DNA from: Maylandia zebra
Taxonomy: Eukaryota > Chordata > Actinopteri > Cichliformes > Cichlidae
Assembly: GCF_041146795.1 (NCBI RefSeq)
Contig: NC_135176.1
Coordinates: forward strand, 15,741,286-15,805,285
Reading direction: 5' to 3'
Length of the DNA: 64,000 bases
Shown one piece after another: positions 26,641 to 38,774 of this stretch (positions are counted from its first letter, which is position 1; each line of letters starts with the position of its first letter). The notes under the pieces were generated by a model. That model did no database searches. It was not told the DNA's origin and was given only the letters and a program-made list of their open reading frames with translations. The position numbers were made by a program, and so were the translations under genes.

Positions 26641-28800
26641 AGGGAAAAAACTCAAAGTGTAACCAAACTGCTTGATATTGTTTTATATAACCTGACCAGA
26701 GATGTTTAATGAAGAGATGCTGGGAATATTCAGGAAGTGAAACAGGCTTCTTTTTTTTTTTTTAGTGACGAGTGATTCAAAAGCCCTACTCATAAGTCCC
26801 CCTAAGCACATGCAGGAAATGTCAGAGGTTTGGCAAGTTACTAAATTCAAGCGCTGACTTTATTTTTTCCAGCCTTCCCTGTGAGTAATTACTCACTTAG
26901 TTAAAAAAAGACATGAAAAGTAAAAATGTTTGTGCCGTATTAGTTTAGATATCTGGAGGAGATCAGGACTAATTTCTGAGTAAGAGCAGAAAATTCAGCT
27001 AATTACAGGACTGAAGACTTTCAAGACTCTAAATAATATTTGCAATTCTCTGTCTGTAAAAATAACGAAGACATTTTGAATCAGGAAGCTCGATAATTAC
27101 TCGATAAAGTTGGCCACATGTGACATCTGCTGCTAATATCCAATTAACCTCAAAACATCAGTGAAAATACCAAACCCCTGTCTGTGATTAACTGAACGTA
27201 CAGCGCGAGGATGAATCAGACACACATACAAAGAAAACACACCCATAAACACATGCACAAGCCTTAATGCAGTGAAAACCCAACCTGTACGAGGACTGAC
27301 AGCTGAATTTAGTGGCGCACAAGGCCAGAGCAGGGGCTTGTCAGAGACAAATGAAGTGTATGGAAATGAGGTTGGCTTAACGTTGTGAATCAACTTGTTT
27401 CCACGTTATCCGGCACATAAATGCTAGTAATAGCAGTGCAGTGTCTTCCTTTACCTTCAAAACAACAGGAAAACTGAATGCCAGAAATAACTTTATATTT
27501 ATCTGCCCTTGAGTCATTATGTACAAAAATGCCCCATTACGGCAGACCTTGGGAATGACTGGTTGACAGTGGAAGTGGAAGCTGTTTCTGTAATAAATAA
27601 AGTCGAATGGAAGCTGGAAAAAAAGAACAAACATTTCCTCTACCACCTGGAGTTGTTTACCCTAACAGAGCTTTGATTCTTATCCTCATGTTTCAGGCAG
27701 AGGTAGTGAGGTTTAAACCTTTTGAGGGACAGTGCTGCAATGCTACGCCTCTTCTTGTTTTAGTATTGATAATGGAAAGCTTTTTTGCTAAGAGTGCAGT
27801 GTGCTTAACTAATGCATGAGTCATTATCGTTTAATAAGTCGTGCATTAATGCAGGTTGTCTCATGACACCCTGTTGGTCACTTTTGAGAGGTTTATGCGA
27901 TTAGTTAACCTTGAATGAATCATCAGTTAATGAATGTTGCTTTATACATATGCCACCAAATTAGCCCGGATCCAGTTACACTTTGAAAAGGCCCCTGTCA
28001 GATCTGTGCTCTCGCCTATAGTAGGAAGAGCCCTAAACTGTTTTGGCGCAGAGGCCAAACTGCATCAGTGTAACTTCTGCAGACTTCACATGATTCACAG
28101 TGGCCCAAAAAACAAAACAAGTGAGAGTCCTTCAAAGTGTACATCTTTTCAGCTACGTGCGGTCAGTTACCCAGAGTAGGGTGGTCCTCTTCACACCACT
28201 TCCTTGTGATTGCCTTCTTGATTGCTGCTAATAGAGTGCGGTATCAGTCCTCGTGTTGTGCATTTTTGTGCCGCAGGTCATCTAAATATAGCAGCGCACA
28301 CATCTCGAGTTACATTTTTCTCACCACAAGTCCTCCACAATGACAGTTGTGTGGATGAAAATTGTTGCTAGTGGTAAAAAAAACATGTTTATTTTCTGTA
28401 GTGTTTAAACTTACTCTGTTTTGACATGATCTTGAGATTTCTGTTGTATGCACAGTGGTTTGGCTTTCTGATTTCTTAGTGTATGTGCATATTTGTCACA
28501 CTTACAAGTTTCAGATCATCAAACTAATTTTAGGCAGCAAGAACTGCAACCAAGCATTTGCAGTAACTGTGAATGAGTCTATCACATCGCTGTGGAGGAG
28601 TCTTTGCTCAGTGTTCTCGGCAGAATTGTTTTAATTCAGCCACACTGGGCCATTTTAGCCTTGTGCATTTCTTACTGTTGAATCATGAACTGTGACCTTA
28701 ACTGAGGCAAGTCAGGTCTGCAGTCCCTTGGATGTTGTTCTGGGTTCTTTTGTGACCTCCTGGATGTGTCATGGATGCACCCTTGGAGTAATTCTGGTAG
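26641..28800. other. Intergenic, no gene seen
   Basis: AT-rich non-coding sequence; nothing supported. Confidence 0.55.
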
Positions 28801-28804
28801 GCTG

Positions 28805-28890
28805 GACACTCTTGGGAATATTCACCATGAATCAGAATCAGAATACATTATTGATCCCGAAGGAAAAGGCTCTCATTACAGATTGCTGAA
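28805..28890. mobile_element. LINE-derived tail fragment
   Basis: Contains aatcagaatcagaatacatt followed by 'attgatcccgaaggaaa', a very common terminal repeat segment of fish LINEs. Only about 85 bases are recognisable. Confidence 0.5.
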
Positions 28891-30480
28891 TTCCTAATGG
28901 GTTAGAAATGGTTTTGTAACCCTTTCTATACTGATTGGAATGGGAAGTTCCCCAGTTTCTTTCGACCTTGATGTGCTGCTTTCTTGACATCTTTTAGTCT
29001 TCTTCACTTTGTCAGAAATGTTCTATTTAAGTGATTTCTTAATTCAGCAGGGCTGGCAGTAATCAGGCCTGGGTGTGGTTAGTAAAAGTGGAAAAAAAAA
29101 AGAGAGGGAAAAGTGGTTCATCACAGTTAATTCTTGGTTTAACAAGTATGGAGATGGAATTACTTTTTCGCACAAATCTCTTTCTCTTAAGAAATAAAAT
29201 CATCATTTAAAAACTGCATTTTGTATTTTCTCACAAACGGAGCACTATGTGTTGTCATGGGGTGTTGTGCTAGTGAGAAATTTGCACATTTATATCTTGC
29301 GAATGCCACGAGAAAAACATGCCCATGCAGGACACATCGAGTATAGAAATATCTGTTCTTCTTTTCATCTTTGTCAAACTGCTCTTGTCTTTGTGACGGC
29401 TGCACTTTGTAGCCATTTCTGAACTGTACTGAATTCCTGGGACTAAGCAATTTCCTTCCATTCTTTGTAAGATATTGGTCCATCTCACTGAATCATCATC
29501 CCAAAAACCAAGTCTGTCCATTCTACAGCGATTTGTCCGCTGGCACTAGCTGTATGTGCTGGAGCAAGCTCCACTTCAACAACAGAAACATATCACGTTA
29601 AAACACCTCAGCATCCTGTGACGTGAACAAAGACTGCCGGATCTTACAGCAACGTGTAGGTGTCTTCGCTTCTCAGTGTCACAAAATAGCCTTGTGTTTT
29701 TATGAGAATGCATATGGGCTCCACTTTCAGAGGCCCATTGGACGCGTGGGTCTGAAATGCACTTTTTTTGTTGCATGTGACTGCATTCCAGCTAATTTAA
29801 CGGTATCAACTAAATTAATGTATGAAGTTAATTGCCTGATCACATAAACACACAGCCACTTAATCATTCCTGAAATGGTGAACAGCAGGAATTCATGATA
29901 CATCCCGCATTCATTCATGCATATAATCATGACATATTGCTTCAGCACGTGTTTGCCCTTATCGTGAAATGTTACTGATTTATGTACAAATGGTCATTGG
30001 CTCGTGTCTCCGTGGCGCAAAACAATGCTGATGAGAGGCCACATTAAGAGCACACTGAGCCGCTGACAGATGGAGAGCGGCTAGAAATGACGGGGTGGGT
30101 AGAAAATTGTGCAATCCCTGAAAATTGAGAAGAAATCAAGCAGCAAAGTGCGGCTGCTCCCGCCATAGCCCATGAGCTACAGATGATCCGGGGCCACCTA
30201 AGACCAAAACCAACAAGCAAACTGCGGCGAGACATCGGCCTCTTGTCATTGATTCTTGGGAGAATGTCACCAAATGACCCTAATTGATAGCCTGTGAAAG
30301 AGGTCACTCTATTTTTTCCCCTCCCACTCTTCTCCTGATTCTGAAACAAGCCAGAGCAAAGGAAGGAAGCAACAAGGGAGGAAGATGCAACACACCACCC
30401 TTTAATATGTGAGAAGGAAAATGGCTGTGTACCAGCTCTATCTCTACAATTTGCTCCTTTCATTGAGGAAAAGTACTATT
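28891..30480. other. Intergenic, upstream flank of vgf
   Basis: Non-coding. No transposon was recognised in the 1.6 kb directly upstream of the vgf promoter. A 139-codon minus-strand frame (30044-30463) lacks domain or splice support. Confidence 0.5.
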
Positions 30481-30559
30481 TCATTCATGCCATTTCCGTT
30501 CATTCATCAGCTGGGGCCAGCCTAGACTCACAGTGCCATCTCCACACCAACATTCTTAT

Positions 30560-30668
30560 CAATGGAAGTGACGTCAGCACTGCCTGCAGCTGGGGGGTGG
30601 CGGTGGGGAGGATCACGTGGTCCGCCGAGGGTATATACAATAAAGTTGCGCTGACCGTGGTGCTGAAA
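30560..30668 (+). promoter_or_regulatory. vgf core promoter: CRE, E-box, TATA
   Basis: A perfect cAMP-response element TGACGTCA lies at 30569-30576, a CACGTG E-box at 30614-30619, and a TATATAC TATA box at 30632-30638, about 56 bases downstream of the CRE. The start of transcription is inferred about 30 bases downstream, near 30660-30670. Mammalian VGF is known to be driven by a CRE close to a TATA box and induced by neurotrophins through CREB; this fish promoter keeps that arrangement. The first exon and its donor follow directly. Confidence 0.85.
30647..30667 (-). promoter_or_regulatory. RE1/NRSE silencer element (REST site)
   Basis: The plus strand reads TGCGCTGACCGTGGTGCTGA then A. Against the reversed RE1 consensus (GGCGCTGTCC, then GTGGTGCTGAA) 19 of 21 positions agree by hand comparison; positions 1 and 8 differ. 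REST silences neuronal genes outside neurons, and VGF is a known REST target. Here the site overlaps the inferred transcription start. A second, weak half-site, TTAGCACCA, lies on the plus strand at 30688-30696. Confidence 0.82.
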
Positions 30669-30932
30669 ACATTCACTCAATTGTACATTAGCACCAGTGC
30701 TGCCGCCATACAAACACCTCACAAATAAATAAAGAGACGTTAGATTCTTTTTTGATTGTTATTTTTTTTTCCTTGATGCTGGTCACAGGCTGAAGAGAGA
30801 GAGAGAGAGAGAGAAAGAGAGAGGGAGGAAAGCCGAAATTCTCTCAGGTGCTTTCACTATTCATGAAATAATCTTGGCTTTATCCGTGCGTTGCGAGTTT
30901 CACCACTTCCCCACCCCCCAGTGGGACTTCAG
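30665..30932 (+). other. vgf exon 1 (non-coding, 5' end inferred)
   Basis: The stretch runs from the inferred start site to a strong donor, CAG|gtaagt, at 30932/30933. It carries a (GA)n tract at 30794-30823 and at least two ATGs in short frames (near 30776 and 30861). A non-coding first exon followed by one large coding exon is the known VGF gene structure. Confidence 0.65.
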
Positions 30933-31238
30933 GTAAGTGGAACGAAATCTGTCTCTGCATCATTCACAAACCATACTAACCAGGTAGATTAGGACAATTT
31001 CTGACTGTTATTCAGTTCGTTATAATTCTCTGTTCATAATTACGTTTTTTTTTTTTGTTAAAAAATAACGAGAAATAGTTCGTGTTTTTTTCTTTTAAAT
31101 TTGCATCTTCATCGTTAGAATTAATCTTTGTGCGACTGTTGCTCGTCTGATTATGAAGTAGACATGAACTGTGGCCGTTTCTATATGGTGCTTAAATTTA
31201 GACTAAACTGTGTATGATTTCAATTCTAGGGAATCGAG

Positions 31239-31320
<82 letters not shown>

Positions 31321-33125
31321 TAATTTTCTTTTTTTTTTTTTAAAACAATGTTATTATTGTGACATTTACGAACAAACCCAGTTCTTATGAACGTATAGGC
31401 ATGATAATAATTATTAAATGCAGTGTAAAAAAATCCCCAGTAAAATATCAAATTTTGTATGTTGTTTATTTCACTCACTCAGTATAAATTAAGAATGAAT
31501 CTCTGCAATGTGAAGACAATAATATTTAATAAACATTTCTAGCTGCCTCTCAGAAGATCTTGGGAAAATTTTCACGCAAGATTGTTTTTTAAAAACCTTT
31601 GAAGAATTCGCACATTTGAAAAAATGTGCACATTTTTACGATTTCAGTATTTTTTCTTTTAACAAGCACGATTTAAACAGACGGTTTTCAGCTATTAATT
31701 CGAAATAATTTAGAATCCCAACCATTTGTGAGTAGGTAGTTGGCCCTGATAAGTCGAATAATTTCGTTTCTCTTGATTTAATAAAATGAAAAAAAAATCA
31801 AATTGGGTTGTGCTGCCAAAAAATTTGCGCTTATCTGCATTCCACCGCTGCCAGTGAGGAGAAACATGCTCACGCCACACAAGGACAAAGCCCTGCATCC
31901 TCACTGGCTGCGCCCTCCTGTCTTTGCGCAAAAAGGCTTTATCCTCTCAAACTTAATGCCCGGTTAATTTACAATTTGGATGGACCACTCAGGAACCGTA
32001 GGGTTAAATAACTCAACCGTGGCCACCGGCTTTACGCATGACTTCCCCGAGCTTGCAGCTTTCTGTGCCAGTGTCTTGGTGACATCGCTTTGACGCATGG
32101 AATACCAAAATCACAGCAATTACGGACACGCGAGCTCGGACCAGTTTTTGTTCTCAGTATTTCCTTTCTTTCTTTCTTTTTTTTTAAGAACTAGACGTTA
32201 GAAAATGGGAGGTGCGCGCGATTTGGATGGGTTGGCTTGGAGGAAGAGGTGAGGCATTTTTAACATATACCAGAAAAAAGACGCAAATCAGTTACCGGAT
32301 GCGCATTTTCGTTGCTGTTGCAAACAGTTTGCTCAGTTAAATCAAAATGCGCCAGGGAATGTATTATTCCCAACCAGGTGATTCGTGCGGCTTAAAGATA
32401 ATGAGTAGGTAATGAGTGGGTTAACGCGCGACTCGAGACAAAAAAAAGGCACGATGTTTAGAATCGAAACGCAGTTTCTTTGTGCGGATTATCCCCCATC
32501 CCTTCAAAGAAATGCGCAATTTTTTTTCTTTTTCTCGGTTTTTATAGGTTAATTCAACGACTCACGACCTGGTTTCTCAGAGCTTCATCTTCATGTTTTC
32601 AGTTGTATCCAAGCTGCACAGCAGTGACACAACTGGAGCTGGAAATGTTAGAAACCACTTTTTTTTTCAGTCAAAAACGCTCTATATCGAAAATAAAAGA
32701 GAGGAGAATTTGTTGCATTTTGCTGCTACGTCTGCCTGCTTTTGTCCTCAATGGTTTCTACAATAACTGGAAAACGGTTTTTTGTTTTTTGTTTTTATAT
32801 GGTGGCCTCTTTGTGGTAAAAATGTTTTGTTTGAAAAACTGGTCATTTTTCCAGGTACATTTTCTTTGAAACTTTATGGCAGGCTGTGGACTTAATGAAA
32901 TATTTCTTACCAGTCAGTCCTCTCTACATTTTGGCTTTTTCACCAAAGCTGTATGTTATTTAAATGACACCAATGCTCACATTGCCACTGGGAGAAAACA
33001 ATAAAGAAAATAAAGTAACAACAACACAAAAAAGCAAATTTGTGATTCCAGAGATAAGAAATGATATGTGAATAAATTCTCATCCTTCTTCTGTCCTTCT
33101 CTCTCTGCCTTCTCTCCTTCTTCAG
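30933..33125 (+). other. vgf intron 1
   Basis: About 2.2 kb bounded by gtaagt at 30933 and a pyrimidine-rich acceptor ending ttcttcag at 33125. It holds an (AT)n microsatellite at 31240-31318 and several A/T homopolymers; no other feature was recognised. Confidence 0.65.
31240..31318. repeat. (AT)n microsatellite in vgf intron
   Basis: About 79 bases of uninterrupted AT repeat. Confidence 0.97.
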
Positions 33126-33154
33126 GTGCTTAACCTCCCTCCTGCCAGTTCTGC

Positions 33155-35185
33155 ATGGTCATGACCTGTCATCACGCCCCTTCCACAGCCCACCTCATCC
33201 TATTGGTCCTGCTCATTGTCATTCCACAGTTAGCTGACACCGCCCCTGTGTGGGGTGAGGCAGGGGAGGGTGGGGTGGAGGGGCGCACCCGGACAGATCG
33301 TAAAGAGGACAACCTTGCCCCCTTTCACTCGCCCCAGCCCCAGAGCCTCTCCAGCCCTGACAACGTGTCCCTAGACTGGGGTCGGGGCCCGGGTCAAGAC
33401 AGCCAATTAGATAAAGTGACGGACCCTGCACAGGTGCTTGCGGTTCTGCTTGAGGCCCTGGACCACCTGGGGGACAGTGAAAAACAGGCTAGCAAAAACA
33501 GAGACTGGGAAGGGGATCGGAGTCCGGAGCTGCCCTCTGCTGAAGGCTCTGAGGGTGGTGAGATAAGGAGAACAGAGCAGCCACAGGGAGAGAGGGGGGT
33601 GGAGGCGGAGAAGGAGGGGCGAGGGGCCGATAAGGCTATTGAACAGCTAAATGTAGGCCATTTGGCAGCTGCTCAGGGGGATGACTTGAAGGAGAGGGAG
33701 GGGGAGGAGGATGACAACACAAGGTCGGAGGATCAAGGGTGGTCTGTGAAGAATGTGGGAACAGATAGCGTAAGGGAGGATGAAAAGAAAGACGAAGGAG
33801 AGGGGCAGGAGGAGGGAAAATACTCAGAAAGTTTCTTAGATGAGGCCATGCCAGGCTCCACCTCAGAGGGAGATGACCCTTCCCTGCAGCGCAAAATAAG
33901 AGGCTACTTCCAGAACATTGACTTGGGTCTCCAAGATAATGAGATCCTGCCTCCTCTGAAGGGCTACAAAGCATACAACACTCAGTTAGCACGTGCAGGA
34001 AAGAAGCAGCACTGGCAGGAGAACCCGTCCCGCAACAGACCTGTGAAGGGGGGCAACTTCATGGATGACTTTGAGGATGAAGGAGAGGAGCTGGAGGAGG
34101 AGGTTGAGGAAGAAGAGGAGAGCCTCTCCCACATGGAGGAAGAGGCGAGAGCGCGGGCGGAGAAACAGGAGGTGCTCCGGCAGCAGGAGGAGGCCGAGCG
34201 AGCCAGAGAGGAAGAGCAGAGGCTGGCAGACATCGCCTCTGACATGTTGCTGCAGTACATGGGGAGGAAGCAGCAGTCCTACATGAAGCCCCGGCAGAAA
34301 AGCAGCATGGGGGCCGCCGGCAACACGGCTGAGGACAAACGCTCAGAGGAGATCCTTCCTGATGAAGATGACCTGGACCAGCAGATGATTGACAGGCTTA
34401 TTGAGATCAGCAGCAAGCTGCACCTGCCTGCCGATGATGTGATTGAGATTATTAGTGATGTGGAGGAGAAGAAGAAAAAAAGGAAAGAGTTACAACAGCT
34501 GCCAACCAACAGCAACCCTGTTGCCCCACGCTTTAGGCCTCTGGTACCTCCTCCTCTGGTTGCCCCACCTGTTTATCACTACACAGCCTCAAAAAACCCC
34601 AAGAAAGCCCCTTATAGGTACAACAAGTCCAACAAGAAATGGCACAAGGATAAAGTCAAGTCATACAAGCAGGACTATTGGTATAAGCCTCAGAAGCAGC
34701 TTGACTACTGGTATAAGCCCCAGAAACAGTTTTTAGCCTTCCCCTCTTATCCATATTACCAAAAGCCATATCGAGCATACTACCCAGTTTATTTCCCATA
34801 TCCCAAACCACAATATTATGGGAAGCCCGTCCCCTCCAGAGACCAGACCTTCGGCCCCCAGGAACTTGACCTCCAGGCCCCGAGACGCAGACACAGGGGC
34901 GGGGTTAAGAACCGCGGACAAGGCTGGAAGCAGCAGCCACCACCACGCCTGCCTCTTACCCCTTATATCTCTAACTATATCCTTCCTCACCCACGGACCT
35001 ACCAACCCCTGCCCCCTCCCAAACCGATAACCACACCCAGGAGAGGCAGGCGACCCCCCTACTACTATCCACAAGTCACACCGGGAGATGACTATGAGGA
35101 AGATGGGCTGGTGCCTCAGCTGGACAGTGAGGAGGAACTAGAAAACTTTATTGAGAGGATCTACATGAAGCGCAGAATGTATTGA
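33155..35185 (+). CDS. vgf: VGF neurosecretory protein precursor
   Basis: Intact 676-residue secreted precursor in one exon; an in-frame TAA precedes the ATG within the exon (a second ATG follows two codons later). Seen: a signal peptide (about 1-29), DPAQVLAVLLEALDHLG (90-106), an acidic run at 306-330, RLADIASDMLLQYM (356-369), the block QQMIDRLIEISSKLHLPADD (409-428) followed by a basic KKKKRK stop (439-444), a Tyr/Pro/Lys-rich region with two adjacent DYWYKPQKQ copies (507-525), and an ELENFIERI tail (662-670). These blocks line up in order with mammalian VGF (about 615 aa). VGF is stored in dense-core vesicles of neurons and endocrine cells and cut at basic pairs by prohormone convertases into peptides such as the TLQP/NERP types. 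Many dibasic sites are present (138, 211, 283, 371, 395, 439, 577, 629, 632, 672). The tail, unlike mammals, ends after KRRMY. Confidence 0.96.
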   Translation: MVMTCHHAPSTAHLILLVLLIVIPQLADTAPVWGEAGEGGVEGRTRTDRKEDNLAPFHSPQPQSLSSPDNVSLDWGRGPGQDSQLDKVTDPAQVLAVLLEALDHLGDSEKQASKNRDWEGDRSPELPSAEGSEGGEIRRTEQPQGERGVEAEKEGRGADKAIEQLNVGHLAAAQGDDLKEREGEEDDNTRSEDQGWSVKNVGTDSVREDEKKDEGEGQEEGKYSESFLDEAMPGSTSEGDDPSLQRKIRGYFQNIDLGLQDNEILPPLKGYKAYNTQLARAGKKQHWQENPSRNRPVKGGNFMDDFEDEGEELEEEVEEEEESLSHMEEEARARAEKQEVLRQQEEAERAREEEQRLADIASDMLLQYMGRKQQSYMKPRQKSSMGAAGNTAEDKRSEEILPDEDDLDQQMIDRLIEISSKLHLPADDVIEIISDVEEKKKKRKELQQLPTNSNPVAPRFRPLVPPPLVAPPVYHYTASKNPKKAPYRYNKSNKKWHKDKVKSYKQDYWYKPQKQLDYWYKPQKQFLAFPSYPYYQKPYRAYYPVYFPYPKPQYYGKPVPSRDQTFGPQELDLQAPRRRHRGGVKNRGQGWKQQPPPRLPLTPYISNYILPHPRTYQPLPPPKPITTPRRGRRPPYYYPQVTPGDDYEEDGLVPQLDSEEELENFIERIYMKRRMY

Positions 35186-35717
35186 GAGACTTTTTTGGAC
35201 ACTGTCCGCTCAGAGGGACTCACAGATGTGGGATAGTTATACAGTAGTGGGAGAAAAGCTAAAGCAGAGGTGGGGAAAAAAAAGATTCAGAGAAGGTGTG
35301 TTTTGAGCCTGATGAGAAATTTCAGAAGTAAAAAGTTAGATTTATGTTGGTTTAATCACTGTATTTTTGTTGATTTTCTCAGTCAGGGAGAGGATGAAGG
35401 TGTCCTAGTTTAAGCTCCCTGTAACCATGTTCAGCCTCTTGCTCAGTTTACATTTTGAAACAGAACATACCATGGTGTATGTCTGCCTCCATTCAGGTCA
35501 ATCTCTGATGTTCTTGCATATTTCAGAGATCTATAGAGGACACACGCAAACACACACACTACACACACACACACACTTACATAGAATCACATTGTGACAC
35601 ATTCACAAGCAGATGTGGCCATTGTAAGAGAATCATGTTTACAACATCACTTTGTATCTTTTGTTTTATATTCTGTATGTCACATTACAAAACTAAAGTA
35701 GTTCAATTACTTCTTAT

Positions 35718-35782
<65 letters not shown>

Positions 35783-36840
35783 CGTGCACACAGAGAAAAA
35801 GAGAAAGAACACGGATATTGTCAAATGTTGACAGTATACTTTTTGTTGTATTTGATGTGTGTAGTTGCCTTTCTCATTTCTGATTGGATCAACCTTAAAC
35901 AGCTGCAACTTGCAAAGGTGCCAAATACACACATTTCAGTTCGTTTTTTGTTTTTTTTTTCAAACTCAAGATTCAGATTTTTGCCTTACAAAGCACCATG
36001 GTTCTATAAGGGAAATATCATATTGCATAATTCTCTCATCATCCCAATGTAGAAACCCTGTGGACTCCAAAAGCACAAAGTTAAACACTAAACACTTCCA
36101 ACCTGGTGGACTAAGGGGTTTCAAGCATTCTGGGATCCAGAAGTTATTGTGTCAACATATTTACGGCAGATCCACCGTCGCCACATCCATGCAGCGCTCC
36201 GTGACTCTGCAGGAGTGCTTCATGTTTTGGATCATTTTCTCATTGTCCATCTCCAGTTCACATTTACTTTGTTTTACACACACGCGTCATATGTATTGTA
36301 TCTATTTTTTTCCTTTATTTTAAAAAGAAAAAAAAATACTTGAAATCACGCTATCTGTTCTGCAGCCTTTTTTTTTTAAAACAAAACAAAAAAACAACTG
36401 ATTTCCACCAAGAGGCTACAAAACATTTTGTTCATTTTTCAGAAGAAATTCATTGAAAAGTTTCAGGCCGGGGAGTCAGGGATTGTGCTTAAACCGTTAA
36501 ATGCACGTCTTTCTACTTGCATCTTAAAAAATGAACAAAAAAAAAGAACAAAAAAAGAGGAAAAAAATAAAACAGTATGGAGAATTCAAAATGGTTGTCT
36601 TCTCTGAATAAACTGTGAACATAAAAAAAAAAGAAATCTCAAAGGAAGAGGGCCACTGTGTCCACAGTGAAGCCATCTGTCTTGTAAAAGGAGAGTGTTG
36701 TTGTTGATGTCACTTTAGCATTGTAAGATGTACAGTGTGAAATAAATATGCCCGTGCAATGTGTAAATAACAGCATGATGATTACTAGTTTTGCTATATG
36801 ATAAAAAATAAAAGCAATTATTTTATTAAAGTTCAGTTTT
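35186..36840 (+). other. vgf 3' UTR
   Basis: Non-coding sequence after the stop, with a (CA)n repeat at 35719-35780 and poly(A) stretches. AATAAA-type signals occur near 36565, 36607, 36741 and 36804; the last two look most likely to end the transcript. The exact poly(A) site is inferred. Confidence 0.6.
35719..35780. repeat. (CA)n microsatellite in vgf 3' UTR
   Basis: About 62 bases of CA repeat, uninterrupted. Confidence 0.97.
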
Positions 36841-38770
36841 TTCATGGCTTTTTGGCGAGTGCTCTGTTGTATTTGTGCCGAAGCAAAAACAGCACGAACA
36901 CTTGGTTCTTTAGCTTAAAACAAAAAATAAAACACTAAAGAGAAAGACAGTAAATCTCAGTGACAGCCACATCAATCAAGTAAAGAAAAACCCATAGAGG
37001 GACTTTATTCTATCTCAAAAAAATCAAAATGAAGAGTAAAAAACAGGGAGGGAAAAGGCAACAACAGCCAGACGGGAATGAAAGAGAACTAAAGAAAAGG
37101 AAAATTTCAGAAGAAGGCAGGGAAATGGTAACTGCAGTGATTGATGAGTCACATGATTGGTGGATGAGTCATCCATCTGTACACTTTACTGCGCAGGACC
37201 ACACACACATACACACACACACACATACATATTCTCTTTGAGCTGTATAGTAATTTAGCTGCTGGCATTTAAGATAAAGATTGAGTCATGTTTGCTTCTG
37301 CCTCGAGGCTGCCAGTCGGCCGGTGGAAAGGTGTTTGGTAGATAGGTTTCCTGCCATATCTTGTTTCCACACCTCCCCCTCACTCTCACATCACACAGGC
37401 AATATACCCTTCTGGTATAATCCCTTGAAGTGCTTCTGGTCGCCCGCTTTTTTGGCATCAAAACAAACTTTATGCATGCTGTCAGCGGTACAAACAGTGA
37501 CAGTGATTAGCAGGTTGTCAATATGTTTTAATCACGTGTTATCTTGTGAGCTTGCGCCTCGGTTTATTTGAACAGTGCCTTTCATGGTGTTTCTTGGACA
37601 CCATTTCATGAATGCAGACATTGGGTTACAGCTTGTAGTTTCTATCTAGATATTCACAGAATGATTGCAGGAATTATGTTTTCATTTGTCACTTAGCCAC
37701 TTGCCTTTAGGCAGCAGTGCTAGAGAGACAAAAACCCTTGGACCCTCGATCCTAGCAGTGAGGTGATTTGGTGATCCCGGTGGTGGCGAGAGCGATGTGG
37801 GCATGCTGGTTGGTTGGGATGATGTGGGAGGATCAGTGAGTCACTTAATTCTTTGGCAAATATGACAATGAGATTGTAAACCAGTATGTTAGCCAGGCCC
37901 TCCACCACCACCACCACTACCACCAAAACAGCAGATGAGAAAACATCTGACTCTTAAAGACTGAAAATCAGGAGTCCCGGAGAATCAATGGCGAGGGCCA
38001 CTGAAACTGTTCAGCACCTCACTAATGGGCTTCATGGTGCTTTAAGAATATCAAAAGAATAGTTTCACATTTTAAAGAGTTTATTGCCTTTCTAATTTTG
38101 GCTAAACATAAAGAAGAAATCACAGTCACTTTTTTTATGATGCATTTTACACGCTATATTTTTATTTACGGGTCACGGGGAATAAAACAAAGCTGTGTGA
38201 GATCTGCTATGTCTCTCACCATTTCAGTCAGTTTCTGTTTAGACACATGTGAAAAACATTATTATAGCGATGCTGGTGAAGAATACAAGGAAAAATGACA
38301 GTTTGTTTGTTGAGTGCTCTTTTAAGCAACTTTAAGATGGATTAGTTTTATTTAAATGTAAAATGTGATTTGAATGAGTTTAACTCATAGTTTAAAGCAA
38401 CATGGAAGGAAGTCTGAGATGGTTTTGACAGGGGGGGCGGGGTAGGTGACAAAGGATGATGAATATGGAGCTGCCAGGCACGAGGAAAAGAGCAAGTCCA
38501 TCAAAGAAGATTCATGGATGTTGGGAAGGAGGATGGTTGGTATGACATAGTCAGGATAGGATAAGATGGAGACAGCCGAAAGAAGAAGAAGCAGGTAGTT
38601 TAAGCAGTAAACTACCTGCTTCTTGGAGGCAGCAGAAACAAACACTAAACACAACCTTGACATATTGTCTTTTAAACTGATATTTCCCTATTTATAAGCC
38701 CAGATAAACACAATGCAACTCTATTATTCAGTTGATGCTTCTGGCCACCCGGCATTTAAACTGGTTTCTA
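36841..38770. other. Intergenic, no gene seen
   Basis: Non-coding; small CA tract at 37200-37226 and a (CCA)n-like tract at 37898-37925. Nothing else supported. Confidence 0.55.
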
Positions 38771-38774
38771 ACCT

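Noticed and set aside
30044-30463. 139-codon minus-strand frame upstream of vgf
   Set aside because: No recognisable domain, and it is on the strand opposite to vgf in its upstream flank; likely chance.
33636-34260. Minus-strand frames inside vgf (118 and 92 codons; Ser- and Pro-rich)
   Set aside because: They mirror the Glu/Arg-rich vgf coding sequence and have no support of their own.
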